From Planctomycetota bacterium (GTDB taxonomy: Bacteria > Planctomycetota > UBA1135 > GCA-002686595): a stretch of DNA of 64,000 bases. A model generated the notes under the pieces. The model saw only the letters and a list, made by a program, of their open reading frames with translations, searched no databases and had not been told where the DNA came from. The stretch spans positions 1-64,000 of the forward strand of contig PKCK01000082.1 of the NCBI GenBank assembly GCA_002862085.1. Reading direction: 5' to 3'. Positions 44,363-53,411 of the stretch are shown here, piece by piece; positions within the stretch are counted from its first letter, which is position 1; every line of letters begins with the position of its first letter. The position numbers were made by a program, and so were the translations under genes.

Positions 44363-45358
44363 ATGAACTCCCAGATCAAACCCGCGATCTTCTTCTTCAC
44401 GCTCGTGGCGCTCGGCGCGGCGGGCGTGGTGCACATGACGAGCCTGCCGACTCCCGGCGTGATCGGCTCGGAGGCGCCGAGGGAGCCGTCGTTCGGACAG
44501 CGTCGAGCCGCCGAGAACCTGCGGGACAGCGTCCTCTTCCAGTGCGAGGAGGTCGGCCGTCGCTCGGCGCGCTTCTCCCCTCAGCAGCGGATGCTGACGG
44601 ACTACCTCGTGGACACGCTCGTCGCGAACCGCTTCGACGCGGAGCTGTTCGAGTACCAGGTCGACGGCGTGCGCCACCACAGCGTGATCGGCCGTCGCTC
44701 GGGGACGGAGACCGGCACCCTGCTGATCGGGACGCACTACGACACCTACAGCAAGAGCCCGGGCGCCAACTCGTCCGCGTCGGGCGTCGCCGCGATCGCC
44801 GAGGTCCTGCGCGGACTGCGTGACGAATCGACGGAGCGCTCGCTCGTCGTGGCCTTCTTCGGCACGGGCGAGAGCCCCTATCGCGGGGGGGACGGCATGG
44901 GGGCGCAGGTCTGGCTCGACGAGGCGCGCGCCGGCGGCCAGCGGATCGATCAGGCGATCATCGTCAGCAGCTTCGGCCTCTTCCGGTCGGGGACCGACGG
45001 GCAGAACTCGTCCTTCCCGTGGTACCTGATGTACCCGGACACGACCGACTGGGTCGGTATCTACGGCGGCTTCGGCGCCAAGGACGAAGTGGCCGAGGCG
45101 CTCGGCGTCTGGGGCCGCGTGACCGACCTCCCGGCGCGAGGCTTCGCCAGCCCGGCCTGGATGCTCGGCATCCCCTCGACCGACCAGGTGCCCTTCCAGG
45201 AGGCCGGGATCCCGACGCTGCTGTTCTCGGACACGGGGAGCGAGCGCGACCCGAACATCGGGACGCGCGACGACGGGCCCCACGAGCTGCCGTTCGAAGA
45301 GATGGCCCTGCGCGTCCAGGCGCTGACGGAGGTCGTGAAGGAATACGCGAACCGCTGA
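44363..45358 (+). CDS. M28-fold protein with degenerate active site
   Basis: A 331-residue membrane-anchored or exported protein (hydrophobic segment FFFTLVALGAAGVV). The fold is clearly that of M28 aminopeptidases: LIGTHYDTYSKSPGANSSASG, LVVAFFGTGESPYRGGDGMG and FQEAGIPTLLFSDTGS. H125 and D127 remain, but the bridging Asp is Ser137, the catalytic-base Glu is Gly169, and the next ligand Asp is replaced in IIVSSFGLF. It should not hydrolyse peptides by the normal mechanism. ATG 44363 is favoured over the upstream 44306 frame because it places the hydrophobic segment near the N-terminus. The ABC transporter pair follows after 25 bp. Confidence 0.78.
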   Translation: MNSQIKPAIFFFTLVALGAAGVVHMTSLPTPGVIGSEAPREPSFGQRRAAENLRDSVLFQCEEVGRRSARFSPQQRMLTDYLVDTLVANRFDAELFEYQVDGVRHHSVIGRRSGTETGTLLIGTHYDTYSKSPGANSSASGVAAIAEVLRGLRDESTERSLVVAFFGTGESPYRGGDGMGAQVWLDEARAGGQRIDQAIIVSSFGLFRSGTDGQNSSFPWYLMYPDTTDWVGIYGGFGAKDEVAEALGVWGRVTDLPARGFASPAWMLGIPSTDQVPFQEAGIPTLLFSDTGSERDPNIGTRDDGPHELPFEEMALRVQALTEVVKEYANR

Positions 45359-45370
45359 GCCCGGCGGGGG

Positions 45371-45376
45371 TATCGT
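45371..45376 (+). promoter_or_regulatory. Candidate leaderless -10 box (TATCGT)
   Basis: TATCGT ends 7 nt before ATG 45384, with no Shine-Dalgarno between them. It would start the ABC transporter message at its initiation codon. Confidence 0.45.
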
Positions 45377-45383
45377 CCCCGCC

Positions 45384-46133
45384 ATGGCCGCCCTGGAGGT
45401 TCGTTCCATCACGCGCCGGTACGAGGACCGGCTCGCCGTCGACGGTCTGTCCTTCTCACTGGAGCCCGGGACGATCCTCGGGCTCGTGGGTCCGAACGGA
45501 GCGGGGAAGACGACCACTCTCCGGAGCATCGCCGGTGTACTGCCCCTGCAGGAGGGGCGGATCGTGGTGGACGGGGCGGACCTCGCCGAGCAGGAGCTCG
45601 AGGCCAAGCGCCGCCTCGCCTACGTGCCCGACGAGCCCGCGCCCTTCGACGTGCTGACCGTCGACGAGCATCTGGCCTTCACCGCTCGCCTCTACGGGTT
45701 GAAGGACTGGCGCCCGCGCGCCGACGAGCTCCTCGAGCGCTTCGAGCTCGCCGAGCGCCGCGAGGCCCTCGGTTCGGAGCTCTCTCGCGGGATGCGCCAG
45801 AAGCTGAGCTTCTGCTGCGCGTGGCTCAGCGACCCCGCGGTGGTGCTGCTCGACGAGCCCCTGTCCGGCCTCGATCCCCGCGGGATTCGCGCCGCGCGAG
45901 CCGAGATCCTCGAGCTGAAGGAGCGCGGCGCGGCCGTCGTCCTCTCCTCGCACCTGCTCGACCTCATCGAGGTCCTCGCCGATCGCCTGCTCATCCTCGA
46001 CCGCGGGAGGGCGCGCTTCGAGGGAACGCTGGAGGAGGCGCGGAGCGCGGCCGCGGGGGCGTCGCTGGAGGACGTCTTCTTCGCGGTGACCTCGCGAGGC
46101 GAGGCGCCGCCGGAGGCGCGGCCTCGCCCATGA
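45384..46133 (+). CDS. ABC-2 type transporter ATP-binding protein
   Basis: A 249-residue ATPase with Walker A GPNGAGKTT (residues 36-44), signature LSRGMRQKLSFC, Walker B VVLLDEPLSGLDP and a switch His in LSSHLLDLI. The LDPRGIRAARAEI segment is typical of CcmA/NodI-like exporters that pair with ABC-2 permeases. It overlaps the permease start by 4 bp (ATGA). Likely exports a lipid, peptide or polysaccharide precursor; the cargo is unknown. Confidence 0.93.
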   Translation: MAALEVRSITRRYEDRLAVDGLSFSLEPGTILGLVGPNGAGKTTTLRSIAGVLPLQEGRIVVDGADLAEQELEAKRRLAYVPDEPAPFDVLTVDEHLAFTARLYGLKDWRPRADELLERFELAERREALGSELSRGMRQKLSFCCAWLSDPAVVLLDEPLSGLDPRGIRAARAEILELKERGAAVVLSSHLLDLIEVLADRLLILDRGRARFEGTLEEARSAAAGASLEDVFFAVTSRGEAPPEARPRP

Positions 46134-47893
46134 GCGCCGGGCGGACGGGCGCGGGCGCGCTGCCGCTGCTCTGGCGGATGAAGCTGGTGGGCCGCGCGCG
46201 CCGCATCGCGCGCCGCGCGCGCACCCCGCTCGGCGCGCTGACGACCCTCGCCGGCGTCGCGCTCTTCGGCCTGTGGATCGCGTCGCTCGTCATGCGCAGC
46301 TCGATGCTCGAACGCACCGGCTCCCCGCCGACCATCGGCGCGACGCGCGCCGGGCTCAGCGTCTACCTCGTCTTCGTCGCCTTCAGCAGCCTCTCGTTCC
46401 GCGGCGTCTACGTGCCGCGGCCGGAGCTGGAGCGTCTGCTCGCCGGGCCGATCTCGCGCGCGTCGATCGTGCGCTATCGGATGCTGGGCTCGATCACCAT
46501 GTCGCTCCCGTTCCTGGCGCTCCTGGGGCTCGTGCTCGCGCCGCGCTTCGAGTCTCCCGCTGCGGCGATCGCGGCGATCGTCTTCACGTTGCCCGCGACG
46601 ACGGTCTTCGGTCAGGGCCTCTCGCTCGTCGCGGCGCGGACCTCCGGACCGCTCCATCGCCTCCTGGAGCGGGTCCCGGGAAGCGTCCTCAGGCTCGTGG
46701 GTGCCCTCGGATTGATGGGGCTGCTGGTGACTCTCGCTTTCGGGCCAGGACTCGCTGGCGAGGAGGAGCTCCAGCGGCGCGCGACGATCGAGCAGGTCCT
46801 CGGCGGCGACGAAGGGTCAGCGCTTCGCGAGTACGAACCGCTGCCCGGGATCGGTGAGCGCCTCGCGACGGCCGCGGAGCATCCCGTCCTGCGCGTCGTG
46901 ACCGCCCCGCTCGAACCCTGGGCCAGAGCTCTCACCGCGCCCTCCTTGCCGGCCGCGCTGCCGTGGCTCGGCGCGATCGCGGTGCTCCTGGTCCTGCTCT
47001 TCGAGGCCGTCGCGCGGCTCCCGGTGGATTTCAGGGAGGCCTCGCTCCGCACCTCGCTCGACCTCGAACGCCGGGTCGCGCGCGTCCGCCGCGGCCAGGG
47101 TGGCGTGGCGGCGTTCCAGGGCGGAGGCGCCGCGGCGGCGCGTCCCGTGCCGTGGCTGATGGGCCGGGGGCCGGCCGGTGCGATCGTGTGGCTGCGGACA
47201 GCGCGGCTGCTGCGTCAGGCGCGGGGCTCGCTCGTGGTCGCGGGGATCGTCGCGGTCGCGGGTATCGTCCTCGGGACGCGGGTGTTCGGCGACAGCGTCG
47301 AGGAGACCGCAGCGCTCGCGGTGCTCGCGGTCGTGTACCTCGCCAGCGGACTGCGAGTCGATCTGCGGGCGGACCTGGACCGGATGGAGGTGCTCAAGGC
47401 GTGGCCGGTCTCGCCCGTGAAGCTGTTCGCGGCGAGCCTCGTCCCGGGGACGGTCGTGACCTCGGTGGTCGTCGCGGTCATCACGCTCGCGCGCTCCTCG
47501 ATCCTCGGCGCGTGGGACCCCGGCCACCTCGCCGTCCTGGCGGCGGTGCCTCCCCTCGCCTTCGCCTGGATCGCCGTCGACAACGCGGTCTTCCTGCTCT
47601 TCCCGGTTCGCTACGTCCCCGGACAGGGCAGCGCGATCCAGCACGCCGGCCGGACGTTCCTCCTCGTGATCCTGCGCGCGGTGCTCTTCGGGTCCCTGCT
47701 GATCACGGCCCTCGGCGGCGGCTGGTTCATCGCGGAGTGGGGGAGCGCGAGCGGCTGGGGCGAGCCCCTCCTCCTGGCGCTGGTGCTCGCATGGTGCGCC
47801 GGGGTCAGCGCGGTGGGGTTCTGCGCGCTGCTGGCCTTCGGGGCCTGGGCGCTGGCGCGCCACGACGTGAGCCGCGTTCCGCCGCCGGGCTGA
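46130..47893 (+). CDS. ABC-2 type transporter permease-like membrane protein
   Basis: A 587-residue integral membrane protein with two sets of hydrophobic segments (about 35-270 and 365-580) joined by a cytosolic Arg-rich linker (LERRVARVRRGQGGVAAFQGG). The layout resembles duplicated ABC-2 permeases in which one chain supplies both membrane halves. It is coupled to the ATPase gene by the ATGA overlap and converges on the inositol-phosphatase-like gene 7 bp later. Confidence 0.82.
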   Translation: MSAGRTGAGALPLLWRMKLVGRARRIARRARTPLGALTTLAGVALFGLWIASLVMRSSMLERTGSPPTIGATRAGLSVYLVFVAFSSLSFRGVYVPRPELERLLAGPISRASIVRYRMLGSITMSLPFLALLGLVLAPRFESPAAAIAAIVFTLPATTVFGQGLSLVAARTSGPLHRLLERVPGSVLRLVGALGLMGLLVTLAFGPGLAGEEELQRRATIEQVLGGDEGSALREYEPLPGIGERLATAAEHPVLRVVTAPLEPWARALTAPSLPAALPWLGAIAVLLVLLFEAVARLPVDFREASLRTSLDLERRVARVRRGQGGVAAFQGGGAAAARPVPWLMGRGPAGAIVWLRTARLLRQARGSLVVAGIVAVAGIVLGTRVFGDSVEETAALAVLAVVYLASGLRVDLRADLDRMEVLKAWPVSPVKLFAASLVPGTVVTSVVVAVITLARSSILGAWDPGHLAVLAAVPPLAFAWIAVDNAVFLLFPVRYVPGQGSAIQHAGRTFLLVILRAVLFGSLLITALGGGWFIAEWGSASGWGEPLLLALVLAWCAGVSAVGFCALLAFGAWALARHDVSRVPPPG

Positions 47894-47900
47894 GCGCCGG

Positions 47901-48941
47901 TCAGTCGCCCGACGGGGCGAGCGCTCGCGCCAGGGCCGGCGCCATCCCCGCGCGCGTCGCGCCGTTGTGGTACGCCGCGAACTCGACGGAGGTCGTCGCG
48001 TCGATCGGCATGTCGAGAGGCGTACCGTCCGGGCGCTCCACGACGCATCCCGCCTCGCGGGCGACGACGATCCCGCCGGCGAGGTCGTAGGGCTTGGCCG
48101 TCTGGATGTCCGTGCCATGGATCCTGTTCAGCGTCACGCGGGCGTCGACGACGGCCCGGTAGGTCCCGCAGGCGAGCAGCGCGAGCTGGCCGCCGCTCGA
48201 GCAGAGCTGGTCGTCCAGAACGGTCAGCGGGTCGACGCCCTCGAGCGCTTGGAACACGTCGCGCGAGAGCGCCTGGGCGGCGGCGCGGCCAGCGGGCGTG
48301 AAGCCGAAGAAGGGGAAGTGGCCCCGGTCCAGCCGCGGGTCGTCGTCGGCGCGGAGCGCGCGGTCCGCGGCCGAGGCGCCGGAGACGAGATCGAGCTCGC
48401 GGAGGCGCGCTCCGCGTCCACGCGCCGCGGTGAGCACGCGCCCGCGCCGCCCGCGAGTTTCGGGGATCTCCGTCAACAGGCCGACGTCGAGGTCCGAGAG
48501 CGACGGCGCCCTCTCGCCCGGGCCCGCGCCGCCGAGCACGATCCAGGCCGCGCGCAGGTCGTGCATCAGCGGCCGCGTCCCGTCGATCGGATCGAGCACG
48601 AGGCGCGGACCGCCGTGGTCGAAGCCCGCCACCTCCTCGCTCAGGCCTCCGGACGTCGGCGCACGATGGCGCCAACCCGCGTCCTCGGTGAGGAGCGAGA
48701 GCGGCCTCCGCGCGGCCTCCTGCTCGAGCCAGCGGGTCACCTCCGCCTCCGCGACGGCGTCGATTCCGAAGGTCACGTCGCCCGCGCCGACGCCGACGGC
48801 GGCCGCGAGTTCGCCGCCGCGTCCTTCCGCGGCGAAGGTCTCCGCGAGCGCTGCGCGGACCGCGTCGCGGATCCTCGAGCCGAGCTCGTCGAGGGCCGGG
48901 GCCCAGGCGGGGAACCAGTCGCTGTCGTTCGTGGAGCCCAT
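47901..48941 (-). CDS. Inositol monophosphatase/3'(2'),5'-bisphosphate nucleotidase family protein
   Basis: A 346-residue Mg2+-dependent, Li+-sensitive-type phosphatase fold. The first metal motif is [16 protein letters not shown], the acidic upstream site LSLLTEDAG, and the last metal motif [18 protein letters not shown]. It is longer than IMPase (about 270) because of inserts before DPIDGT and around residues 150-190. The start is ATG 48941; TTG 48944 precedes it directly. Substrate could be inositol phosphate, a sugar phosphate or PAP. The gene converges on the ABC permease and diverges from trxB. Confidence 0.85.
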   Translation of the reverse strand: MGSTNDSDWFPAWAPALDELGSRIRDAVRAALAETFAAEGRGGELAAAVGVGAGDVTFGIDAVAEAEVTRWLEQEAARRPLSLLTEDAGWRHRAPTSGGLSEEVAGFDHGGPRLVLDPIDGTRPLMHDLRAAWIVLGGAGPGERAPSLSDLDVGLLTEIPETRGRRGRVLTAARGRGARLRELDLVSGASAADRALRADDDPRLDRGHFPFFGFTPAGRAAAQALSRDVFQALEGVDPLTVLDDQLCSSGGQLALLACGTYRAVVDARVTLNRIHGTDIQTAKPYDLAGGIVVAREAGCVVERPDGTPLDMPIDATTSVEFAAYHNGATRAGMAPALARALAPSGD

Positions 48942-49026
48942 CAACGCCCCGCTCCAGGGCCAGCCGGGGCCGATTCGGTGCAGCTATGGCAGCGATTTCC
49001 CTGCGACCGGCAGGAGCCGGCCCGGG

Positions 49027-49054
49027 TTGTGCCCCGACTCCATCGGCCTACACT
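49027..49054 (+). promoter_or_regulatory. Candidate trxB promoter (TTGTGC-N16-TACACT)
   Basis: TTGTGC at 49027-49032 and TACACT at 49049-49054 are 16 nt apart and fit a housekeeping sigma-70-type promoter. Transcription near 49061 would give a leader of about 48 nt before ATG 49109. Confidence 0.5.
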
Positions 49055-49108
49055 CCTCGCTCCCGCAGCCCGCCGGCGCGCTCCGCGCCCGCGCTCCACA
49101 CCGTCAAC

Positions 49109-50068
49109 ATGTCCGAAGTTCACGACGTCATCATCGTTGGTTCCGGCCCCGCCGGCTACACCGCTGCCATCTACGCCGCCCGGGCGAACCTGAAGCCCGT
49201 TCTGTTCCAGGGCATGCAGCCCGGCGGTCAGCTGACGATCACCACCGACGTCGAGAACTTCCCGGGCTACCCGAGAGGCATCATGGGCCCGGAGATGATG
49301 GAGGAGTTCAAGGCCCAGGCCGAGCGCTTCGGGACGGAGATCAAGTTCGAGGAGATCAACAGCTTCGACTTCTCCGAGCGGCCTTTCACGCTCAAGAGCG
49401 ATTTCGGCGAGTACAAGGCCAACGCGATCATCCTCTCGACCGGCGCCTCCGCGCGTCTGCTCGGCCTCGAGAACGAGTCGAAGTTGATGGGACATGGGGT
49501 GTCGGCCTGCGCGACCTGCGACGGTGCTTTCTTCCCCGACAAGGAGATCATCGTGGTCGGCGGCGGTGACTCCGCGATGGAGGAGGCCAACTACCTCACG
49601 CGCTTCGCCTCGAAGGTGACGGTCGTTCACCGGCGAGAGGAGTTCCGCGCGTCGCAGATCATGATCGACCGCGCTCGGGCGAACGAGAAGATCGAGTGGG
49701 CCCTCAACAAGCAGGTGAAGGACATTCTCGCCGGCGACGACGGGAAGGTGCGGGCCGTCGAGCTGGAGGACACGAACACCGGCGAGATCAGCGAGATGCC
49801 CACCGAGGGCGTCTTCGTCGCCATCGGGCACGTCCCGAACTCCCACTTCTTCGGGGATCAGCTCGAGACCGACGAGAACGGCTACGTCCTCGTCAAGAAC
49901 GGGGGCACCCACACGTCGATCGAGGGCGTGTTCGCCTGCGGCGATCTGATGGACCACGTCTACCGCCAGGCCATCACGGCGGCCGGCACGGGCTGCATGG
50001 CCGCCATCGACGCGGAGCGCTGGTTGGAGAGCCAGGCCCACGCGGCCCCGGTCGAGTCCGCGTCGTGA
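49109..50068 (+). CDS. trxB: Thioredoxin-disulfide reductase
   Basis: TrxB reduces thioredoxin with NADPH. The 319-residue protein has FAD motif GSGPAG (11-16), redox-active C134-A-T-C137 in [16 protein letters not shown] motif [12 protein letters not shown] and the C-terminal [27 protein letters not shown] 49109 gives the normal start [16 protein letters not shown]; the open frame upstream is unrelated Arg/Pro/Ser-rich sequence. An SDR gene overlaps its stop, so the two are probably cotranscribed. Confidence 0.96.
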   Translation: MSEVHDVIIVGSGPAGYTAAIYAARANLKPVLFQGMQPGGQLTITTDVENFPGYPRGIMGPEMMEEFKAQAERFGTEIKFEEINSFDFSERPFTLKSDFGEYKANAIILSTGASARLLGLENESKLMGHGVSACATCDGAFFPDKEIIVVGGGDSAMEEANYLTRFASKVTVVHRREEFRASQIMIDRARANEKIEWALNKQVKDILAGDDGKVRAVELEDTNTGEISEMPTEGVFVAIGHVPNSHFFGDQLETDENGYVLVKNGGTHTSIEGVFACGDLMDHVYRQAITAAGTGCMAAIDAERWLESQAHAAPVESAS

Positions 50069-50868
50069 GCACGGGGCCCAACGCGTGCCGCCTCGAGGGG
50101 CGGCACGCCGTCGTGACCGGTGCCGGTAGCGGCATCGGTCGCGCCATCGCCCACCGGCTCGCGAGCGAGGGAGCCCGCGTGTCGCTGATGGGCCGCCGCG
50201 CGCTGGCCCTCGAGGAGACGGCGGCCGGCGCGGCGGGGACCTTCGCGATCCTGCCCTGCGACGTGCGCGACGCGGACGGCACCCGGGCGGCCATGGCCGC
50301 CGCAGCGGCTGCGCACGGGCCGATCCACGTCGCCGTCGCGAACGCGGGCGCTGGCGGCCCCAACGGGCCCGGCTTCCAGCCCGGCGACCAGCCGGACCGG
50401 TTCGACGACCTCGTCGCCACGAACCTCGCCGGCACCTATCACACCTTCCGGGGGGCGCTCGATCACCTCGCCGAGGACGGCGGGGCTTCGCGGCACCTGG
50501 TCGCCGTGGCCTCGATCCTCGCGAGGATCGGGGTGATGGGCTACACCGGGTACTGCGCCTCCAAGGCCGGGGTCACCGGCCTCTGCCGAGCGTTCGCTGC
50601 CGAGCTCGCGCCGCGGGACATCCAGGTCAACGCCGTCGCTCCCGGCTGGGTCGAGACGGAGATGGCCTGGGAAGGCCTCGACGGCATGGCCACGGGTCTG
50701 GGCATCACGCGCGACGACGCCCTCGCGCTGGCGATGAACGACGTCCCTCTGGGACGTATGGGGCAGCCCGAGGAGATCGCCGGCATGGTCGCGTGGCTCG
50801 TCAGCGCGGACGCGCGCGGCGTCACCGGACAGACGCTGGACATGAACGGCGGCGCCTTCATGCTCTGA
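50065..50868 (+). CDS. Short-chain dehydrogenase/reductase
   Basis: A 267-residue classical SDR. The cofactor motif TGAGSGIG spans 18-25, NAG is at 93-95, and the catalytic Ser150, Tyr163 and Lys167 lie in [20 protein letters not shown]. The C-terminal [15 protein letters not shown] matches 3-oxoacyl-ACP reductase and 3-hydroxybutyrate dehydrogenase-like members. Arg42-44 after the second strand suggests NADP use, though weakly. GTG 50065 overlaps the trxB stop (GTGA). Substrate unknown. Confidence 0.9.
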   Translation: MSTGPNACRLEGRHAVVTGAGSGIGRAIAHRLASEGARVSLMGRRALALEETAAGAAGTFAILPCDVRDADGTRAAMAAAAAAHGPIHVAVANAGAGGPNGPGFQPGDQPDRFDDLVATNLAGTYHTFRGALDHLAEDGGASRHLVAVASILARIGVMGYTGYCASKAGVTGLCRAFAAELAPRDIQVNAVAPGWVETEMAWEGLDGMATGLGITRDDALALAMNDVPLGRMGQPEEIAGMVAWLVSADARGVTGQTLDMNGGAFML

Positions 50869-50972
50869 GCGCTTCGCGCGGCTTCGAGGAGCCGCGGCGA
50901 GAGCGCGGTTCAACGCTGAAGGCGACCTCCACTGCGGGGCCTTCGCACGTGCATCCCGCGGGTGTGGAGCCC

Positions 50973-50978
50973 TATAGT
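50973..50978 (+). promoter_or_regulatory. Candidate leaderless -10 box (TATAGT)
   Basis: TATAGT ends 7 nt before ATG 50986 and is the closest of the five to the TATAAT consensus. No Shine-Dalgarno is present. It supports 50986 over the in-frame GTG 50962 as the real start. Confidence 0.5.
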
Positions 50979-50985
50979 CGCGCCC

Positions 50986-53400
50986 ATGCGCGTCGCACTC
51001 GTCACCGCTCGCTTCCGCACCCGGGCGCCCTTCGATCTCGGCTCTCAGGCCCGTTCTCTCGCGCCTGCCCTCGCGCGCGCCGGTGCGTCGGTCGAGGTGT
51101 TCTGCGGCTCCGGCCCCGAGGCCGGTCTCGCGCCGTTCGCCCAGCGCCGGATCCAGGTGGTGGACCACGCCTCCGCGGACGTGGCTTTCGGTGTCACGAC
51201 GGTCTCGCTCCCGGCGATGGGCCCGGACGCGACGCCCGTCGATCTCGAGCCCAGGCTGGCCGAGGGATTCGGCGCGTTCCTCGACCGCGAGCGCCCCGAG
51301 GTCGTGCACTTCGAACGGCTCGACGTGTTCGGCGCCGCGCTCGTCGAGCAGGCACGCTCCCGGGGGATCCGGACGGTCTACTGCGCCGCTGACACCTGGC
51401 CCGCGCACGACCGCGCGTCGCTCCTCCTGCCGGATCTGACCCCCTTCGAGCTGGGGAACGCCGAGGCGGAGGCCCGCGCCCTCCTGGTCGAGGAGGAGTT
51501 CGGGGCCGGCCCGCTGGACCTGGCCTCGATGGACGCCGACGCGGCGCTGCGGGTCCGGCACCTCCTCGCGGAGCCCCTGACCGATCCCCGGGACGTCGCG
51601 CGGCTTCGTGATGCCTCGGAGGCCGTCGAGGAGCGGCGCGCCGCCAAGCGCGCGGCGCTCTCCGCCGTGGACCGGCGCTTCGCCACGACGCGCCTGCTCG
51701 CGAAGAACCTCTCCGCGTCCGTGGGCCGCGCGTTCACGTTCCGTGCGATCGGGGTCGACAAGTCGCTCTTCCACTCGCCCGACACACCTCGCGAGGCCGC
51801 CGCCCTGCCGCGGCCAGTGGCGATGGGGGACACCTCGCGCGAGGGCGGTATCGACCTCCTCCTCGACGCCCTCGCGGCGCTCGCGGAGGAATCGCTTCCC
51901 CTCCGGCCACTCCTCGTGCTCGAGTGCGGTGACCCTCAGCGCGACGCGGAGGTGGCGCGCCGGGCCCAGGACCTCGAGGTCGAGACCCGCTGGACCCGTG
52001 GCCCCTCCGACGTCCGCGGCGCCCTGCGGTCGGCCGACCTGGTCGTGGTGACGCAGCGCTGGGGCGAGGTCATGCCGACCGCGTGCCAGGTGGCCCTCGC
52101 CGCAGGGGTCCCCGTGATCGCCGCGCGGACGCCCGGCGTCACCGAGGGCCTGCCGGAGGCCGCGGGGCAGCTCTTCGATCCGGCCGATGTCGGCACACTG
52201 GTGGACGCTCTGCGGAGCCTCGCGGGCGAGGAGAGCTCCCTCGGCTCGCTGGCGGGCGGCGCGCACGCGGCGTCGCTGTCGGTGAAGTCCGTGGACGACG
52301 AGGCCCGGGAGTGGCTCGACACCTACGGCCAGCTCGTGGCCGGGAACCAGCGCCCGCTCGCGACCCACGGCGCGGCGAGCGACGTCGCCGCGCGGCTCGA
52401 AGAGCTCCGCGCGCTCTCGCACGCCGAGCTCTTCGGCCTCGCGCAGGCGGGTGTCGGGCGTTTGCGGCGCGCCTTCGGCCTCGACGACTCGGACGCCGCG
52501 CTGCTGGAGCGCGCGGTCGCCCGCGGGGGCGAGGCCCGTGACCGCGCCGTGACCTCGTTCCGCGCTCTCGAGGACCTGGACGCTTCTCTCGCGGAGCTGC
52601 GGGGTGTCCGCGGCGACATGCGCCTCGAGGAGGCCTCGCGGAGCAGTCGGATCGCGGACTCGCTCGCCGCTCTCACACGCGCCGAGGAGCGTCTCGCCGG
52701 AGGGGGCGAAGCGACGGTCGACGCCTTCGCCCGGGTGCGCCTCGCCATCGAGGCCGCCGAGGAGGAGCGATCGAGGCTCGCGCGCACCCTCGACGAGCGG
52801 GACGACCTGCTGCGGTCCATCCACGGGCGGATCGGCGGATCCGGAAGGGCGCGGGCGGCCGAGCTCACGTCCATGAAGGCCTTCGTCCACGCCGTGGAGC
52901 GGGACGTCGCGGAGCTCCGTCGCCACGACGCGTGGATGGGGGAGCTGGGGGCGCGCCTCGAACTCGCCCTCGGCGGTGACGTGGCGCTGGACCCCGGCGC
53001 CGCGCTGACCGCCGAAGGGCTCCGCACCATCGCCGCGGAGCTCGAGTGGCGACGGGCCGAGCTGGCCGCCGCGCGCGCGGCCGGCGGCGCTTCGAGGGCG
53101 AGGCTGCTCGCCGGCCCGCTGGCGGGCCAGATGACCGCCGAGGACGGTCGAGCGGAGACGAACTGGGCTCCGCTCCCCCTCGACCGTGCGATCGCTGAGC
53201 AGGCTCCGCCCGACCCCGAGGAGCAGGCGGCGCCTGGTGGCGACGAGGACGCCTCGATCACCGAGGAGGAGGCGGGGGACGACCCCGACCCCGAGCCCGC
53301 GCCGGAGGCCGGGGACGACGCGGTCGTCGCCGCGCCCGCGGCGATGGAGCCACCGGCTCCGCTGCCCGCCCGGGAGGAAGACACCAAGGTGAGCCCCTGA
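50986..53400 (+). CDS. GT4-like glycosyltransferase with long coiled-coil and acidic C-terminus
   Basis: An 804-residue protein. Residues 1 to about 440 form a GT-B fold: the N-terminal MRVALVTARFRTRAPFDLGS with HFERLDVFGAALVEQARSRG, and the nucleotide-sugar domain with LVVVTQRWGEVMPTACQVAL and GVPVIAARTPGVTEGLPEA, which contains the EX7E-like region of GT4. Residues about 470-700 are heptad-rich helices suggesting a coiled coil, and about 720-804 are acidic Glu/Asp/Pro/Ala-rich. It lies 11 bp before a GT2 gene, so the two likely act on one glycan. Confidence 0.78.
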   Translation: MRVALVTARFRTRAPFDLGSQARSLAPALARAGASVEVFCGSGPEAGLAPFAQRRIQVVDHASADVAFGVTTVSLPAMGPDATPVDLEPRLAEGFGAFLDRERPEVVHFERLDVFGAALVEQARSRGIRTVYCAADTWPAHDRASLLLPDLTPFELGNAEAEARALLVEEEFGAGPLDLASMDADAALRVRHLLAEPLTDPRDVARLRDASEAVEERRAAKRAALSAVDRRFATTRLLAKNLSASVGRAFTFRAIGVDKSLFHSPDTPREAAALPRPVAMGDTSREGGIDLLLDALAALAEESLPLRPLLVLECGDPQRDAEVARRAQDLEVETRWTRGPSDVRGALRSADLVVVTQRWGEVMPTACQVALAAGVPVIAARTPGVTEGLPEAAGQLFDPADVGTLVDALRSLAGEESSLGSLAGGAHAASLSVKSVDDEAREWLDTYGQLVAGNQRPLATHGAASDVAARLEELRALSHAELFGLAQAGVGRLRRAFGLDDSDAALLERAVARGGEARDRAVTSFRALEDLDASLAELRGVRGDMRLEEASRSSRIADSLAALTRAEERLAGGGEATVDAFARVRLAIEAAEEERSRLARTLDERDDLLRSIHGRIGGSGRARAAELTSMKAFVHAVERDVAELRRHDAWMGELGARLELALGGDVALDPGAALTAEGLRTIAAELEWRRAELAAARAAGGASRARLLAGPLAGQMTAEDGRAETNWAPLPLDRAIAEQAPPDPEEQAAPGGDEDASITEEEAGDDPDPEPAPEAGDDAVVAAPAAMEPPAPLPAREEDTKVSP

Positions 53401-53411
53401 GGGCCGACGAG

